Part shown: in pieces, positions 22,927-35,141 of the stretch
Layout of the letters: the number at the start of each line of letters is the position of its first letter
Position numbering within the stretch: position 1 is the stretch's first letter
Assembly: GCA_900175165.2 (NCBI GenBank)
Contig: FWWN02000598.1
Coordinates: 1-59,095 of the forward strand
DNA from: Rhizomucor pusillus
Lineage: Eukaryota; Mucoromycota; Mucoromycetes; Mucorales; Lichtheimiaceae
DNA length: 59,095 nt
Direction: 5' to 3'
Translations under genes and position numbers: made by a program
The notes under the pieces: generated by a model
The model's input: the letters and a program-made list of their open reading frames with translations, nothing else
The model's database searches: none
What the model was told of the DNA's origin: nothing

Positions 22927-24275
22927 ATGATGCGCTGCCTAGCCTTATCCTTGGGCATATGGATGCTATCAATGCCGCTGGTATCCGCTGCCTTTTGGTC
23001 CCAATGGACATTCACCCGGCACAGACACCATCACCACAAGGACGAGTCTTATCTCGAACGCGCACACCGATTTTTGCGTCGCCATCCTTTGGTCGACACC
23101 CACAATGATTTTCCTCTGTAAGTGTGGTTCTAAAGAGAGTTTTACTGAAAGAAATACATGACTCATTTTTCGTTACGTCTAGTTTTTTGGCATTCCTCAA
23201 GAATGGCAAGATTAACAATCTCGACATTAATCACCTCAATGAAGGACACACCGACATTGAACGTCTGCGTGCGGGCGGAGTAGGAGGACAATTTTGGAGC
23301 ATTTATTATCCTTGCGAGGCCGCCGACGAAAACCAGGCTATTAAGGCGTTCGAGTCAATTGATGCCACCAAGCGCATGATTGCACTCTACCCCGACACAT
23401 TCGAGTATGTTACTGATACCAAAGGATTCAAAAAAGCTTACAAGAAGGGCAAGATCGCATCCATGCTGGGTATGGAAGGCGGCCAATATATCAGCAACTC
23501 CTTGGCTGCTCTGCGTTCCTTTTACGACCTTGGTGTGCGATATATGACTGTAAGTAAATCGTAAGATAAAAAAAGCTTGGCTTTTCGCTTGTTTGAGCTG
23601 ACAATTATATGCGCTGCATGCACTCAGCTGACTCACAACTGTCACACCGAATGGGCAGAATCGTGCTGTGACACACAAGAACCCACGTTCGAAAAAGGTC
23701 TTGGCTTGACTGACTTTGGCAAGAAGGTCGTTCTGGAAATGAACAGACTCGGCATGTTGGTGGATATTTCTCACGTGTCCCATGCTACCATGAATGCAGT
23801 TTTGAATGTGACACGCGCTCCTGTCTTGTTCTCTCATTCTTCGAGCAACGCCCTCTGCCCTATCGAGCGCAATGTCCCTGATTCGGTCCTCGAACGCCTC
23901 GACGAAACTGACGGCGTCGTCATGATCAATTTCTACAACTACTTCGTTAACTGCCAATATCCCAGCGAGGCTGCAACGCTCCAGAATGTCGCTGATCACA
24001 TTGAACACATTGCATCTGTCGCTGGCCGCCACCGCGTCGGTCTCGGCGCAGATTACAACGGCATTGAAGTAGCGCCTGAAGGTCTCGAGGATGTCAGCAA
24101 GTATCCTGACCTATTTGCCGAATTGATCCGTCGCGGCTGGACGGAAAAGGAATTGAGGGGTCTTGCCTCCAAGAACTTTTTGCGTGTTTGGAAGAAGGTC
24201 GAAAAGGTTAAAGAGCAGCTAAGAAACGAATTGCCTGATGAATCGCATATTGAAGACGACAAGGACGAATTGTAA
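22927..24275 (+). CDS. Membrane-dipeptidase family (M19) with signal peptide and C-terminal KDEL
   Basis: Three exons (22927-23117, 23183-23549, 23628-24275) encode 401 aa. There is a signal peptide (1-22), then a His-rich segment (HRHHHHK). The renal-dipeptidase TIM barrel has metal ligands in VDTHNDFP (near 57), GMEGGQ (near 150), LTHNCHT (near 186) and DISHVSH (near 230). It should be a zinc metallopeptidase hydrolysing dipeptides. Animal members are GPI-anchored at the cell surface. Here the C-terminus has no hydrophobic anchor signal but ends DDKDEL, a canonical ER-retrieval signal, so ER-lumen residence is inferred. Both introns have GT-AG borders and conserved flanking residues. Confidence 0.94.
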
Positions 24276-24334
24276 ATCTAAGATAAAAAAGATGCGGGTG
24301 AAATAAATAAAGCGTGCTTCTTCGTGTTGCTTTT

Positions 24335-26015
24335 TCAAGTGTATGAGAACATGATTACAAGGGTAATCGCGATGGTGCTGATGATGAATGAGAAACGTGT
24401 TTGCAGGGTGTTTGATGCTTTGCTGAGGACAAGCCGACCTTCGTTTGCATCTAGGCGGTTGCATGTAGGAAGATTGATACCAAATTGAAAATCCTGGTCA
24501 TTGGAGTTTACAGATATGTTTCGCCAGTAGCCATATTGTAGTCTCGCAAGATCACCGGTAGGGCAATTGAATTGCATAAATGGTGGGCAGCTCTGTACGA
24601 CAAAGTAGCACAGATCAATACATGGTAACAATTCAATCCATCCTCCCGGATTCATGTTTTCGTCGATCCATGGATTCCGTGATTCGTTTACATTCACTGC
24701 TCTTAAGGCGCGCGCTGCAGTAGCGCTGGATGATTGCTGGGGAATATCATCTTCCATTCCATTGATTGTACTGGTACATCTTGGTATAGCAACAGCGCAT
24801 AACCATCGTTTGTAATCATTGTAGCAGTCTGTGCAGTTGCGTACAAGCGAATAGCGTGTTGTCTCGCAGTTAAACTGTGATATTGCGACATTGAACGGTT
24901 CAAAGAGAGTTTGAGCCTGGCTATCATATCCATTCTTCACTGCGTTGATATCCAAAGATGCGTCGGCTGGCACACTGTATGCAACTTCGTCGCAGAAGTC
25001 TAAACCATATATGAGTCTACAGTTGCCATCTAGACGAGAAACAGTTATGTCAGAATATTCACGTCGCGTTATTAACAGTATCGTTGAGCTGATATTTACC
25101 AATTTTTGTAACAAATTTGATAGGAGCCGATATACCGGTGAAAGCACCGACAGATTGGATATAGTAAGCGGTGTACGTTGTACCGCTCGTCAAGTTCGCT
25201 GCTTCGACTTGCTGCCAAGTCGATCCCGGGAATCCGCGCGTCGTTTGGGTTATATTGACCGTATAGTTAGTTACACGATAGTTTTCAGCAGCGCATAAAG
25301 AGTAGTTGAGTTCTGGAGGGATGTTGCGAGTCAGAAGCACCGAAGCATTTTGCTGACCACTTTTGGTTAGGAACAAGGCATGTGTCTGGTCCGTATCATC
25401 GAGCATCAAGTAGGGTATATTGCCATTATTCTGGCTCAAAAGTAGTGGATGAACAAATTCTACAAAGGATCATCTTTGTCAGATCCAACTGTTTCGTGAT
25501 AGGTGATTTGGACACTTACGTTGCGTCGATATTGCGATCTGAAAGGTCCAATTGCCTTCCCAATCATTCGTCAGCGTAGGTGCAACGACACCGATCCATA
25601 GCTCTGATATTTCTCCTTGCCACGATAATCTTCCCGGATAAGAGTCGTTTGCCATTTGACCTTGATTTGGTCCAGGTAGTGTATTGTCGTTCGACGTTGA
25701 TATATACATGTCCAACGATGGGATGTCTCCCTCGTAGCCCGCCGGAGCAGCAGGTTGACTACAGCTCGTCAAACTGAGATATGCGACAGATGGCGCTCGT
25801 TTGTCCAAATGAGGCTGCAAAGCAGATGCAAATCGTTTCTGGAGTGTTGCGGCAGAAAAATAGTAATGTTGCAGACCTCCAGAGCTAATAGAGGATGTGT
25901 ATATTTGAGAATCATTGAGCGGCGTAGTTGTTTGCTGAGCTGCTAAAAGCGCAGTAAAAAGAAATAGCAACAGCGATGGTAGCAGTACTGTTGTTGTTAC
26001 AGAGATTCGTTTCAT
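24335..26015 (-). CDS. MID1: MID1-type stretch-activated calcium channel subunit
   Basis: Three exons (26015-25520, 25459-25100, 25029-24335) encode 516 aa (yeast Mid1 548). There is a signal-anchor or signal peptide (about 4-25) and an extracellular domain rich in N-glycosylation sites (NxS/T). The conserved Cys-rich C-terminal region (about 285-450) includes CRLIYGLDFCDEVAYSVP, NCTDCYNDYKRWLCAVAIPRC, PCIDLCYFVVQSCPPFMQFNCP and a final CNR. A C-terminal hydrophobic tail (about 497-515) may be a GPI signal or membrane segment. It partners Cch1 in the plasma membrane for calcium influx under mating, ER or cell-wall stress. It is co-oriented with YOS9, 134 bp downstream of that gene's stop. Confidence 0.94.
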
Positions 26016-26149
26016 GACATGAGTTCTAATTGATCCCAATGAAAGGCATAGCTGGCGATGTGCGGCGGCAGCAGTGCAGTATGACCAGACGCAGTCGGAG
26101 ATCAGAGTAGCAGCAAGTTAAATACATGTTTATTTGAACTTTGACGATT

Positions 26150-27646
26150 TTAACTGAGGTATTGTCTGTCATATGCTTTTTTGTTCTTTTGCTGATTCTC
26201 ATCAGGGATCTCGTTTTGTTCTTTTGAAGACTCGGTATTCCTTGAAGCCATTTTCCGCATTATTTCGCTCATAGGCAGAGACTCGTCAGATACGACCTGT
26301 CCGTTTTCATCCACATGTAAAAATGCAATTTCGATAATTTCATCTTGCTCGTTGTTATTTTGGAGCAGGTCTGGGTACTTGAGCTGGCGCTGCATATCTT
26401 GTATCTGTGTGGTCAATTCAGCGATCGTGGCCAAGAGCGCTTGCTGTTTATCTTGTTCAGCATCCAATTGGTCTTCAAAGATATCATCTTGGTCCGTGAC
26501 AGCATCCACAAACATATCCTGCTCCGCCTGCTCCTTCTCAACATCGTCGCCCGGCTCTTCTTGAGCTGAAATCAAATGATCGGCGACTACAGGGTGACAT
26601 TGAATTTTGTTGGCGGTCGATTCCTTTTGGGAAGTCAAAAGCATCTCTCCACATAGTCTTGGCGTCGAGATAGCCATCTGGTATTGACACGTAGCCACCT
26701 CCTGAAACATTGATATGCGATCATGCATTTGTCTATCACAATGGAACTAAATGGCCTTTGTTCAGCTGAAATAGCATAGGCATACATTTTGCGACAGCTT
26801 TTGCTTGCCTGGATTTCGATAGATCTGGGCTTTCCCGTCAGATCACAGACAGTGCCGCCTTCCCAATATTGCGTCAGGTATCGTTGATCTCCAATATGTC
26901 TCATCGTAGTCTTCGAAACAGAGTTATCCCTGTGCTCTGTTACATCCGTCTGTTGTTTCCCGGACTTCCCGCTTGCCTTCTGCTTGGGATTGAAATAACC
27001 GAGATAAAATGCCTGATCTGCGCCGACCTGCCTCAATGGAACAGGCTTATCTCCCTGGATTGCTGTTCCATCGATGTGGAATTGTCGCACATGCGACATG
27101 TGGCAATATTCATAGGTCCAGTAGCCGTGTGTCTATCCGGATATATTAGACCTCTTTCAAGATAATGCTGCGTTCCACCTCCAAAACCTGCTTACTCGGA
27201 AATAAAGACAATCTTTCGCTAAAGGCTCTAGCAGTTTCAAGGCTCTTTCAATGCTTTGTTTCGTCTCACTTTCTGAAAGCTCTTCTGTCACTGTGCGACG
27301 TTGTCTTTCTGCTACTTCATCCACGTTGGGGATATTACATAGAAACGGCTGGCCGCTGATAGTTTTCATTAGCACAGACTCCTTTACAGAATCCTGCTGA
27401 TTCTGTAGCACTTCATCTTCTGTCTTTTGCATAGTTAACATGCTGGACCTCGACTCGACTTTATCGTACTGGTACCTCCTTTGATCGAAACAATTGTGAT
27501 TCGGGGATCTTGCTTTCAGTCAGGACCACCTGGTAACGAGGGTATGCTAAAACATCTTCATATACAAAGGACGCCGAGAATACTTGTCGCTGAAGCAGAC
27601 CGAGCAGTAAGGTCACCGTGACGAGCAGCACCCTTGTTGAGCTCAT
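26150..27646 (-). CDS. YOS9: ER lectin OS-9/Yos9 (ERAD substrate recognition)
   Basis: Four exons (27646-27476, 27423-27196, 27132-26809, 26746-26150) encode 439 aa. There is a signal peptide (1-25) and the N-terminal OS-9 motif. An MRH domain (about 120-270) has WTYEYCHMSHVRQFH, QYWEGGTVCDLTGKPRS, FHCDR and CQYQM...LC, including the Gln, Arg, Glu and Tyr positions that bind terminal alpha-1,6-mannose. It hands misfolded glycoproteins to the Hrd1 ligase in the ER lumen. An acidic coiled-coil tail follows. Unlike yeast Yos9 (HDEL) it ends RQYLS without a retrieval signal. Intron 3 (26747-26808) is GC-AG (CCAG|GCAAGC); the splice is needed to rebuild the MRH core. Intron 1 (52 nt) was chosen because it alone keeps phase. 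Confidence 0.93.
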
Positions 27647-28230
27647 GGCAACTCATTGGCAAGCATACGACGTGTTCGTCCGCCATGATTGTACTAATTA
27701 AAACACCGAATAGTAATATCGGTCGGCGGTGATTTGCGTGAACGAACCTCAGTAACTATTCCAAATATTGTTTTTATGATTACTGTACATTGCGTTGCTG
27801 GGTATATCCCTGAAGAGACATTGTCTCAGCTATTTTCTCCATTACATGCCTATACGATCTATGGCTAAGCTTGCTGTTCTGACAAACTTGGACAAGCATG
27901 GATTCCCAAAGCTCGGTAAACGTAATTCATTCTCAGCTACTGGTATCTTTTGCCAAAAAATTTCCTTAACTTTCGTAGTAAAAGCACCTAGTAGGAGGCT
28001 TCATCAAGACGTGCGCAAACGAGACTTACATATGTTGTGGATAACGACTTGAGGATGAGTAATATGCAAAAAGTCCACAAATTAGCCAGCTTCGTTGAGA
28101 ACTTTTATTATGAGAAACGTTGCTACCTTGCATGTTAAGTGTTGCATTGGTTCTCCGAAATGCTGTTTTGTATTCGGCCGGACGAAGAGGGGGTTGCGCG
28201 AGCTAGTTACGCGACATACCTCACTGCGTA
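27647..28230. promoter_or_regulatory. Divergent promoter region (YOS9 / HIRA)
   Basis: A 584-bp spacer between divergent start codons, holding only short chance frames. No obvious TATA box or repeated motif is seen. Confidence 0.5.
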
Positions 28231-31200
28231 ATGATTATACTAAAGCCGTCTTGGATCACCCATTCAGGTTTGATCAAATAAAAGAACGTCTGGATCTTTC
28301 TAACTGACACTTGTCGACGAACTCTAGATCGCAGTTCCGAGTCTCGAAGTATTAAACCTTGCATATACTCTCTTCATGCACATCCTGACGGGAAACGATT
28401 GGCAACGGGCGGTTTAGGTAAACTTGAAAGTTGCGGGAAAATAATAATTGATGGTTGCTCAATATTGTATCTATAGATACCACAGTCAGGATATGGAATA
28501 CAGAGCCTATTCTTGACGAAGCAGCAGAGGCAGATCCAAATTGCCATAGACTGCTGTGTACGATGACCCGACACAATGGTATATCCATGCAACAGTTATT
28601 CGAATTTTTTTAAATCAAGCCCGCCCTAACATTTAATTATAGGCGCAGTTTTGTGTGTTCGATGGTCAAACAATGATGGACGATATCTTGCATCGAGTTC
28701 TGATAATGATAATGTCGTTATAATTTGGGAACTTGATAAGTAAGCACCACATTGTTTCAAAGTCAAAATTATTTAAACAACCGCTGATACCCACTGTGTA
28801 CAGTGATACCAGCATGATGACTTCGTTCGGCAGCGCTGAAACCAACTATGAGAACTGGAGACCAGTCAATTATTTACGAGGACATGACTCAGGTACGCTG
28901 CCAATTGTCACGTGACCGATTGCTGTTGTTAAAATTTAATGCTACGCAGACGTACAAGACCTTTCGTGGTCTAAAGACAACCAATACCTTGCATCCTGCG
29001 GCGTAGACGGCTCTGTAATCATTTGGGATGGCGTGTCTTTCGGTAAATCCATGGATGGAATGCGTCAAAGAAAAAATCTACTAATCATACGACAGATAAA
29101 GTGACAAAGATTGATCAGCACAGCGGTTTCGTAAAAGGTATTACTTGGGACCCTGTGGGTAAATTCCTTGCATCACAGGTAAAGTAGCATAGTTTGGGTC
29201 GAAAAAATGCGTACTTGCTGTTGAACTTTGCCATTCTAGTCCGACGATAAAGTTCTCAAGATATGGAGAACATCGGATTGGAAAGTCGAACAGGAGATTA
29301 AAGGTCCTTTCATCAATGCGCCTAGTACAACTCTCTTTCGCAGAATGAGGTAATATTACATATATATTTTGCACGATATGCTTTTTTTCTCTGATATCTG
29401 CCTTAAGTTGGTCGCCGAATGGTTCGCACATAGTTACCGCCAATGCCGTCAACGGTGTCCATTGCATTGCAGCTATTGTAAATCGAGACGAATGGACTGC
29501 AGATGTGTCCTTAGTGGGTCATCAACTACCTATCGAAGTCGCTGTGAGTAAGATCAATATGTATCTATTGCACATGACGTTAATCAAAAGCTGCAGTCGT
29601 TCAATCCAAAGTTGTTTTACATGTCTGACGATTCCGATGACACTTCTAAAGACCCGACCAAAAGTCCATCCACAATTTGCGCACTCGGCGGTCAAGATCG
29701 CAGTGTTTCAATCTGGGTCACACGATTCTCTGAGCCATTATGCGTGGCTGCTGATATCTTTGACAATAGCATTTACGACATTTCATGGTATATTTGAAAG
29801 GTTGAAATTCCTCAAGGATGCAATCTGATTTTCCGATTTGGATGTTAGGTCCCCTGATGGGCAGACACTGTATGCATGCTCTCAAGATGGCAGCGTCGCA
29901 TGCCTAAGGCTCGAAGAGGAACTTTCGGATGTAGTGCCGGACTCTGAAGTAGAATATCAACTATCAAAATACGGGTCCAAAAACAAGGCGCTCTTGCCAG
30001 AAGCACCTGTGCAGCTGGAGCTTGAAGACAGGAACGCAGTGGCTAAGAAAGAAGCAGCATCCAAACGAATAGCCAATTTGATGGGGGAGGATAGACCAGC
30101 GACTATGACAGACGGTCAACAAACGGCGGTAAATGGTTTGACAGGTGAGACATCTTCTGTACAGCTATCATCTCTGCAGACTGTACCTGAAAATCCTGCA
30201 GCTGCCAGCAACCCTCCACCGTCCACTCCAGCCGACGTTGCACTTGAACAGAAAGTCACAATAGGGAAGGATGGTAAAAAGCGTATTACACCAGTCGTCA
30301 TTCGAAGCAACGCCCCAGCATTATCGATGGTAACTTGTCATTGATGTTTCGCGTGACTGCATGAAAGACTAATGTCTCGCCTCAAAAACAAAAAAGGCAT
30401 CTTCTTCTTTCGCTCAGCCCACAATGGAAACTGCGCCGCGGTCAAGTGCAATGGAATATGACTCGCCAGAGAATATTCCAGCTGCGGGTATAGCTGCTGC
30501 TGTTGTTGGGACCAAGAGGAAACCTGGGTCAAAGACTGAAACTGTCGAAGAAAAGGTAACACGGAAGCGTCCTATCTGGATCGATTCCGGCGTAGTACCT
30601 CCATCCATTTCGCACAGCAGAGTCAAATTAGGCATACCTAAAGTGCGGGCTACTCTCTTGAGAAAATCGGAAGGCGATGATATTGTGATGGAATGCCGGA
30701 ATCCTACTTCAGGTAATTTGAGTCTTGCATCCATGCATTGATCTGGTGATTCTCAAGAGTGATTTTGTAGAGCATGGATCCGCAGCCACGAAAGAAGGAT
30801 TACAGAACGAATTCGCAAGAATATCGGCTACAAAACGTGGACAAGAACTTTGGAATGATTATTTACCAAGCACTGTTTTACACATGACAGGAGATGCGCG
30901 TCACTTTGTCGTATCTTGCGAAGATGGTAGTATTCATGTATATAGCAATGCAGGTCGAAGGTAAGCAATAGTTTTTCCGTAATAGTATTATTCTCTGTTT
31001 AATCTGATCATCTCTCCTATGGAAGGTTGCTGCCGCCTTTGGTTTTGGATAGCACACCGACTGTTCTGCGCTGCGAAAATGGATCGCTTCTCTGCATCAC
31101 CAGCACTGGCCTGGCATACACATGGTAAGGTTAGTCATCCTTTGAGCATGGAACAACTTTGGTTAAAAAGGTACATTGCAGGGACCTTGTAAATAGAAAA

Positions 31201-32050
31201 TGTTGTCTGTCTGAAGTTTCCATCGCACCTATCCTGCAGATCGCGTCTGTAAACTCTGAAGAACTCAAGGCAGCACCTAGCATCAAGGACGTGCGAATAC
31301 ACAAAAATGGCATACCTCTCATAGTCACCAACTACCGCCAAGCGTTTGCATATGATATGGACATGAAAGTGTGGCTTCGTGTGAGCGACGCTCGATATAT
31401 CTTGTCTGAATTCTGGACATCGTCATCGGTGGCATCTACAACAAATCCGCTGGGTTGGCTTTCGAATGCCATGTCACGAAGTCAAGGCTTAGATCCAGCT
31501 GGAAAATCAATGATGGCGCTTATCAACGCGGATAGAAAAGCGTCTAGTATTCTGACAATCAGCTACCTTGAGGTAAGACATATAAGATAAACTGTTATCT
31601 ATTGGTGCTTGGTAGTAATCATTGTATTTCAGATGCAAATGGCAGTAGCAGTTTTGCTAGATTCACCAACAGAATATCAAGAATGCTTGTTGCAATATGC
31701 CAGGAGGCTAGCATCTGAAAATTGCCAGCAAAAAGTACAAGAACTGTGCCGATGGCTAGCAGGACCTCCATTCGTGTATGTTTACTAGCATGCGCTAGAT
31801 AGAGGGCGAGCTGCATGGAGCTAACAGGAGTGCCTTTTGTTCTAGAAATGATGTCGCAACCCCTTGGGAACCAACCATACTTGGCACTCTCTCCAAACGA
31901 GACTTGCTTAAACAAATACTTCCTCTATTAGGTAAAGTTTACTGCAGGATGCCTTGAGTTTACAAGTTTGATCTAAACACGAGGTATAATCTAGGCTCTA
32001 ATCGTCAATTGCAAAGAATCGTAGCAGAATATAGCACCTTCGAACCCTAA
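28231..32050 (+). CDS. HIR1: HIRA/HIR1 histone chaperone subunit
   Basis: Eighteen exons (28231-28267, 28328-28417, 28477-28578, 28643-28739, 28804-28892, 28950-29042, 29096-29178, 29240-29349, 29408-29543, 29597-29787, 29849-30329, 30418-30712, 30771-30960, 31026-31124, 31182-31572, 31633-31775, 31846-31931, 31995-32050) encode 922 aa. The N-terminus MIILKPSWITH is the family signature. A seven-bladed WD40 propeller spans about 15-380. The ASF1-binding B domain (KDGKKRITPVVI, about 488-499) ends exon 11. The C-terminal Hira domain (about 560-900) includes WEPTILGTLSKRDLLKQILPLL and RQLQRIVAEY. Role: replication-independent H3-H4 deposition and histone-gene repression in the nucleus. The first exon is only 37 nt. 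All 17 introns are GT-AG. Confidence 0.96.
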
Positions 32051-32155
32051 ACAGCTTCCTTCTCTAATTTGCAACTGCTGTAAATATTTATACAATAACA
32101 TCGGAAAATTCATCGGCGATGATTGTACACAAACGCATGGAACTTGCTGCTGGTG

Positions 32156-33464
32156 CTAGTGCAGCTGTATCATGGCGCTGTGAGCATGCAATGAGTAAGA
32201 AGAGCGCGGGGCAGATTGTGGAACGAAGGAGATGTCACTAGTGTAGGATGTCGAAGCGAGATGAGAAGACGAGGTTTCGGGAAGAACGCTTTCGCGATAA
32301 TGGCTGTAATTATCAATGACTGTTACTTGGCGCGGTTTGCAACGTTCTTGAGAAGCAAACATGTTGAGGATACGCTCATCGTCAGTCACCCAATGGGCAG
32401 AGCACAGTCTGTACTCGATCAAAAGGGGCTGATTTGGCATGCGTTCAATGTATCGTGTCCTTTTTACACATGTATCGAAAAAGGGTCCTTTGCAGGAGCT
32501 GCACCACTGGACACGATCAAAGTAAGCACGCAGCTTTTCAGGTGGGTCACGCACGGTAGTCTTGGTGCGAACGATCTGTCGTGCACATATTTCCAGCAGC
32601 GAAGGAGGGTCGTGAGCAATAGTATCCATCTGCCCATCTGCGAATCCGCAGTCTTCAGCGACAAGTTTGCGCAGAGATGGGTTCATAACCAGCTCGACTG
32701 GTAAGACGCGCAGGGAAGGATTTTGCGAAATGTTGAGTGATACCAAATTGGGCGTACAGCCGAGTTCGACAGGCAGGTGCGTGAACTGATTAGAGTGAGC
32801 AATGATAATCATCAAGCGCGGCATGGCACCCATGCTAGATGGCAAGGTCTTGAGTCGATTGTGACTTATATTCAACGCCTTGAGTTTTGTCAGCATGGAC
32901 ATCGATCCTGGCAGAGCAACGAGCCGGTTATTCGAAACATCCAAGGTTCGAAGGCTGTCGAGATGACCCAGCTCTTTCGGCAAAGTTTCAAGTTGATTGT
33001 TGGCCCTTGAATATTACAGTTAGTTACACAGACTAGATGCATTGATGAGATACTGTAACATACAAATTGATCCTTGTCAGATTGTGGAGGTTGGCCACAC
33101 TGTGCGTAAGACGCGACAAAGACTGGTTCGATAGGTCGAGTACGTGGTGGCGTGCAAAGGACTTTACAAGGTTGATATCATGTTCTTCATCAATACTACT
33201 TTCGATACTACTTGTTTCGTCTGGCTTTCCAGACCCTGTTGAGTTGCTGTTTGATATCAGACGTCGACTGCAAGCGTGGCAAGGTATCGAGCTACTACTA
33301 TCGTGGCAAGTATACTCTAGCTGCGCCTGTGACGACGATTGTGGATTGGGATCGTTTGACATGCCACTGACATGTCCATTTGCGGCGCCAGCGGCGCCAG
33401 CGAAGCGGTCGTCTTCGTCTTCTGGGACCTCGGCGGACGAGGGATTGCTCTGGCGTTGACCCAT
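32156..33464 (-). CDS. Leucine-rich repeat protein, possibly N-myristoylated
   Basis: Two exons (33464-33064, 33005-32156) encode 416 aa. The protein starts MGQRQSN, with Gly2 and Ser6 fitting the N-myristoylation consensus. A disordered Ser-rich region (to about 95) is followed by about six 23-residue LRRs of the small 'typical' class (LPxxLxxLxxLxxLxxNxN; about 105-245). A conserved C-terminal module follows, with CSSCKGPFF...C, RTRYIERMP and LCSAHW (about 285-335), that resembles a small zinc-binding unit. Similar LRR proteins act in Ras or adenylate cyclase scaffolding, but this assignment is an inference. A nearby 3' UTR of about 105 bp separates it from HIRA, its convergent neighbour. 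Confidence 0.88.
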
Positions 33465-35141
33465 TGACCTCTTGGCAAAAGCGGGCTGGCTTCTTCGCTG
33501 CTACGTACTTGGCTCCAGTCCTTTTGTAGGGTTTAAAGCCGCTATCAGTAAGGCTACACAATCGCCCATTTTTGCAAAGGGGCCGTGCAAGGGCCACGAC
33601 TTCTCACGATCTATCGGTAAAAGTTTTGCATGTTCAGATCACCGGCTGTTGACGTTTGTCCCAAATTCGCCGAGTCAACGAGGGATCGAGAGCATTGAAA
33701 GAACACAGGTCAATCTGCATAAATCTATTTATCCCGAGATGTGAATAGATAACAATCATTTTTTGGGGACTATTGCATACCTTGTAAATTGCCAACGTGG
33801 GTGGCAAATAACTCTATAAAATATTTGCAAGGATTACTCTATTGAGATGAACTAAAACCAGGTAACCGTTATCGTCATTGCCGAAAATGTCACTCAGCGA
33901 AATTACTTAACCAAGCAGTTGCGCCCGAGGAGCTGAGATAAGTCCTGAACGGACAGCAGTTGCATCTCAAATATTGTCGCCGCGCGACAGAATACCAGAC
34001 AACAATCCGCTGGTGCTGTCATCCGTCGACGCAAGTCGCGTCTCGCCGCCGCCCACGCGTTTATCCGTAAGCAATGGGTGTTTTTAATGACACCATCTCC
34101 TTTGTTGTTGAGCAGATTCGCTTCGCTGATTTCGAGAACAATCATCAGCGATTTTTGCTTTAATAGTCGTCTTTGTTTAAAATGCATATCGTTATTCTTT
34201 TGGATATTCTTTATAATTAAGCACAAGTGAACAAAGAACCATGAAAAGACAAAGAAATCAGCAACGGAAGCAGGGAGGTGAGTTTTGGCGAAAAAATGGA
34301 TCTCCCCGGCGACGATCATTTCTAAACTGTTTACAAATTGTCTACCACTCGGCGCCCGTATTAAAAACTTGTAAAAATGCATGCCTACATGCAGCACTGA
34401 TGTGATGAAAACTACTCTCCAGTAACTCGGGCGCACATTTTCTGATGAACTTGTACAGATTACGACGGTCAATATACATGACTTAAAACCGTTGTCTTTT
34501 TCCGCCTGCTGAGCAAATAAACAAATGCGCAAACATGTATTCCTCATGGTGTCACGAGTCCATGCATGACAATGCCTCGAAGAGTGGCTTTAGGGAAAAT
34601 ATATAAGTTATAAATGTATTTTCTACAATTGAAGGGATTCTTGATGTTACAAACTTGTTAGAATACAATCTTCATTATATTCATACACGGGAACTTGGTG
34701 CAAACTTGCAAGCAAGTTTAGAGGCGATAAGGGATTGCGAACGCACGGAGCGGGGCGTATATAAGTTATATAACAGAGACCGAGGAGGAGTGGGCAGGGC
34801 TAACATAAGGTTTTTTCCTCGTATGATTGACGTTCGACAGGTCCGACGATTTGTCTTTTTCGCACTACACTCTTGACTCCTCTTTGGCTTCTTTCTTGTC
34901 TTCAATTCGCCTGGCTCGTCTTGTTTTGCTAAGGTATGTCGTCTTTGGCTTGCAAACCTATGTCACGGATGTGCGCAATACACTCGGCGTGCACGCAGGC
35001 GCACAAGTTTTTCTCTTCTCGGAGCAGCTTGATGTTTTTATATTGACAGAGTTCAATGATTCGCTTGGCTTTGCAGATATGAGGATGATTCGCTAGACTT
35101 TGCAGATATTGAAATGGTCTTGTTATCGTCGTTCTTGCTAT
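33465..35141. other. Intergenic region, no supported gene
   Basis: A 1.7-kb spacer containing the LRR gene promoter and the 3' flank of the APSES gene. A 214-codon minus frame (33903-34547) is open by chance or a relic: its composition is not protein-like and no family is recognised. Confidence 0.5.

Noticed and set aside
23355..24032. 225-codon minus-strand frame opposite the M19 dipeptidase
   Set aside because: It is antisense to strongly conserved metallopeptidase exons and has no family match.
33903..34547. 214-codon minus-strand frame in the LRR-APSES gap
   Set aside because: It is long, but no domain, no conserved-looking blocks and no promoter or splice context were found. AT-rich codon pattern unlike neighbouring genes.
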